Shown: positions 62,406 to 64,000 of the stretch, piece after piece
Layout: each line of letters opens with the position of its first letter
Position numbering within the stretch: the first letter of the stretch is position 1
Assembly: GCA_021324915.1 (NCBI GenBank)
Contig: JAJPIC010000017.1
Location: 124,001-188,000 of the forward strand
Direction of reading: 5' to 3'
DNA from: Beijerinckiaceae bacterium
GTDB lineage: Bacteria; Pseudomonadota; Alphaproteobacteria; Rhizobiales; Beijerinckiaceae
Length of the DNA: 64,000 bases
Program-made: the position numbers and the translations under genes
The notes under the pieces: generated by a model
What the model saw: the letters and a program-made list of their open reading frames with translations, nothing else
The model's database searches: none
Told to the model about the DNA's origin: nothing

Positions 62406-62876
62406 ATGCGTTTTTTGAAGCTTTTGGCGCTCATTCTCCCCATCTGGCTCGCATCGGTCGACGTGGCGGGGGCAAATCAGATCGGCCTTTTGAGATGCAA
62501 TGTCTCGCCGGGCGTCGGCCTGATCATCACCTCGAGCCGGGCGCTCGCCTGCCGCTTCACCCGCTCCTATGGACCGCCTGAATTCTACTATGGCACGATC
62601 ACCAATTTCGGGCTGAACCTCGGCGCGACGGGACCCGGCCGGCTCGTCTGGGCCGTCTTCGCGGCGACCCCCGAAATCGGCCGCTTTGCGCTCGCCGGCC
62701 ATTACGGCGGTGCCTCGGCGAATGTGTCCTTCGGTCCTGGCTTCGGCGCCAATGCGCTCGTCGGCGGCAACGCCAATTCGATCGGCCTGCAGCCCCTCTC
62801 GGTCAATGCGCAGGTCGGCGTCGACATAACGGCCGGCGTCTCGGGCTTGACCTTGGAGCCGGCGCCGCGCCGCTGA
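62406..62876 (+). CDS. DUF992 exported protein (copy 1)
   Basis: 156 residues with 'ggaggga' before the ATG. Residues 1-23 are a signal peptide; the mature protein begins 'NQIGLLRCNVSPGVGLIITS' and contains 'ACRFTRSYGPPEFYYGTI' and 'GRLVWAVFAATPEIGRFALA', DUF992 signatures. The C-terminal half is Gly/Asn/Ser-rich ('GANALVGGNANSIGLQPLSV'). It is probably periplasmic; no function is known. A close paralogue lies 139 bases downstream. Confidence 0.85.
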   Translation: MRFLKLLALILPIWLASVDVAGANQIGLLRCNVSPGVGLIITSSRALACRFTRSYGPPEFYYGTITNFGLNLGATGPGRLVWAVFAATPEIGRFALAGHYGGASANVSFGPGFGANALVGGNANSIGLQPLSVNAQVGVDITAGVSGLTLEPAPRR

Positions 62877-63015
62877 CGGCCCCTTTACCCCTATCCGAAC
62901 GCTGCGCCTTGCCGGCGCGGCGGTTTCGGCCTATGCCTGGGCGAGCGGCTCCGCTGCAGCTTGGGCGCAGGGCCTTGGGCGCGGCGCGGAAACGGGCAAG
63001 AGGGAGAGGCGGTCC

Positions 63016-63495
63016 ATGGTTTTGCGCGCATCGCACTTGGCATTCCTGGCGCTTCTGGCGTCCCTATGTCTCAGCCCGACAGGTCGCGCGGATGCGGCGC
63101 AAGTCGGATTGCTCCGCTGCAATGTCTCGCCATCCGTCGGCTTCATCGTCACGTCGAACCGGACGATCGCCTGCCGGTTCAGCCGGCACAATTATCCGCC
63201 CGAATTTTACGTCGGCGGGATCAATACATTCGGGGTGGCGCTCGGATTCACGGGACCGGGGCGGCTCGTCTGGGCCGTTTTCGCCGCCACGCCCACCTTG
63301 GAGCCCTATGCACTCGCCGGATCCTACGGAGGCGCGACGGCCAACGCTTCCTTCGGTCCGGGGCTCGGCGCCAATGCGCTTGTCGGCGGAAATGGAAACT
63401 CGATCGGCCTGCAGCCCGTCTCGGTCAATGCGCAGACCGGATTGAATGTGACCGCCGGCATCGGCAGCCTCGTTCTGCAACCGGCACCGCGCTGA
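63016..63495 (+). CDS. DUF992 exported protein (copy 2)
   Basis: 159 residues, with 'gagggagagg' before the ATG. Signal peptide to about residue 27 ('LAFLALLASLCLSPTGRADA'). 'AQVGLLRCNVSPSVGFIVTS', 'ACRFSRHNYPPEFYVGGI' and 'GRLVWAVFAATPTLEPYALA' align directly with copy 1 along the whole length, so this is a tandem duplication. Most differences are in the signal peptide and 'PPEFY' loop. Function unknown. Confidence 0.85.
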   Translation: MVLRASHLAFLALLASLCLSPTGRADAAQVGLLRCNVSPSVGFIVTSNRTIACRFSRHNYPPEFYVGGINTFGVALGFTGPGRLVWAVFAATPTLEPYALAGSYGGATANASFGPGLGANALVGGNGNSIGLQPVSVNAQTGLNVTAGIGSLVLQPAPR

Positions 63496-63610
63496 GCGCC
63501 GCGTGCGGTCCGAACCCGGGGCAGAGCGCCGGGTTGCGACGCATCCGCCCCGCCCATAGATTGGGCAGCACGTAGCGAGGGCGAGTTCGCGCCCTGCGGA
63601 AAGGCTCGAG

Positions 63611-64000
63611 TTGGGCGCCCTTCATTCCAAACTGATCATCATCGGGTCGGGTCCCGCCGGCTATACCGCGGCGATCTATGCCGCCCGCGCCCTGCTCGAG
63701 CCCGTTCTGATCGCCGGCTTCGACGCCGGCGGCCAATTGATGATCACAACGGATGTCGAGAATTATCCGGGTTTCGCCAAACCGATCCAAGGGCCTTGGC
63801 TCATGGACCAGATGCGGCTGCAAGCCGAACATGTCGGGGCCCGGCTCGTCGCGGATCATATCGTCAAGGTCGACCTCGGCGTGCGGCCCTTTCTCATCGA
63901 GGGCGACAGCGGCGAAACCTATTCGTGCGATGCTTTGATCATTGCGACGGGCGCCAAGGCGAAGTGGCTCGAGATTCCTTCCGAGACGAGGTTCAAAGGC
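63611..64000 (+). CDS. trxB: Thioredoxin-disulfide reductase, 3' end missing
   Basis: 130 codons visible before the window ends. A TTG at 63611 follows 'ggaaagg' at good spacing and no in-frame ATG lies near. '[20 protein letters not shown]' is the FAD-binding motif, '[19 protein letters not shown]' and '[16 protein letters not shown]' are TrxB family blocks; the redox CATC site would come just past the edge. It reduces thioredoxin with NADPH. Its neighbours give no added clue. Confidence 0.92.
   Translation, partial: MGALHSKLIIIGSGPAGYTAAIYAARALLEPVLIAGFDAGGQLMITTDVENYPGFAKPIQGPWLMDQMRLQAEHVGARLVADHIVKVDLGVRPFLIEGDSGETYSCDALIIATGAKAKWLEIPSETRFKG

Overview
The window is GC-rich, densely coded chromosomal DNA from an alphaproteobacterium, most likely Hyphomicrobiales (Rhizobiales) near Beijerinckiaceae/Methylocystaceae. 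This is an inference from gene content: an RpoH sigma factor with an RpoH box, a CarD regulator with a basic tail, ornithine-lipid genes olsA/olsB, a petABC bc1 operon, tandem DUF992 proteins, and intergenic palindromes of a type I recall from this order. I see no phage, plasmid, CRISPR or transposase genes. One tRNA gene (Arg, CCT) is present.

Layout. 1-13189 is a surface-polysaccharide region: a truncated YfhO-like membrane protein, a minus-strand operon of sugar-nucleotide enzymes (heptose-type nucleotidyltransferase and GHMP kinase, Gfo/Idh oxidoreductase, SDR, epimerase, GT2), rfbB-rfbC for dTDP-sugar synthesis, a methyltransferase, a large two-domain GT2 and a small secreted protein. 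13294-31889 is mixed housekeeping: divergent EF-G, a DUF1800/DUF1501 pair split by a tandem repeat array, argJ, olsB/olsA, a sorbosone-type dehydrogenase fused to cytochrome c, a lipid kinase with a metallophosphoesterase, tRNA-Arg, a nuclease-like protein with an M48 protease, rpoH behind a triple 22-bp repeat, a long CarD protein and a ferredoxin. 31978-33006 has an S4 RNA-binding protein and a DUF1003 membrane protein.

33072-53140 is the most distinctive part: about 20 genes for an apparently uncharacterised glycoconjugate. It has a plus-strand arm (inositol-1-phosphate synthase, histidine phosphatase, methyltransferase, glycosidase-like protein), a tightly overlapping minus-strand operon of ten genes (47499 down to 36593: PRTase/kinase-like fusion, small protein, two epimerases, B12-binding radical SAM enzyme, GT4, three CgeB-like glycosyltransferases, UDP-xylose-synthase-like protein), and a divergent plus-strand operon of six (47609-53140: CgeB-like GT, nucleotidyltransferase, PIG-L deacetylase, GT4, GNAT, methyltransferase). 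The radical SAM and methyltransferase genes resemble families I recall as TIGR04295 and TIGR04290 (the 'rhizo-twelve' system), whose product is, to my knowledge, unknown. Inositol synthesis plus a PIG-L deacetylase, GT4 enzymes and an acetyltransferase suggests an amino-sugar/inositol glycan that is then extended, but this is inference.

53148-64000 returns to housekeeping: phosphopentomutase, a phytoene-desaturase-like flavoprotein, a GYF_2 membrane protein, adenine salvage (mtnP-apt), cytochrome bc1 (petA-petB-petC), hemF, two DUF992 proteins, and the start of trxB, cut off by the window edge.
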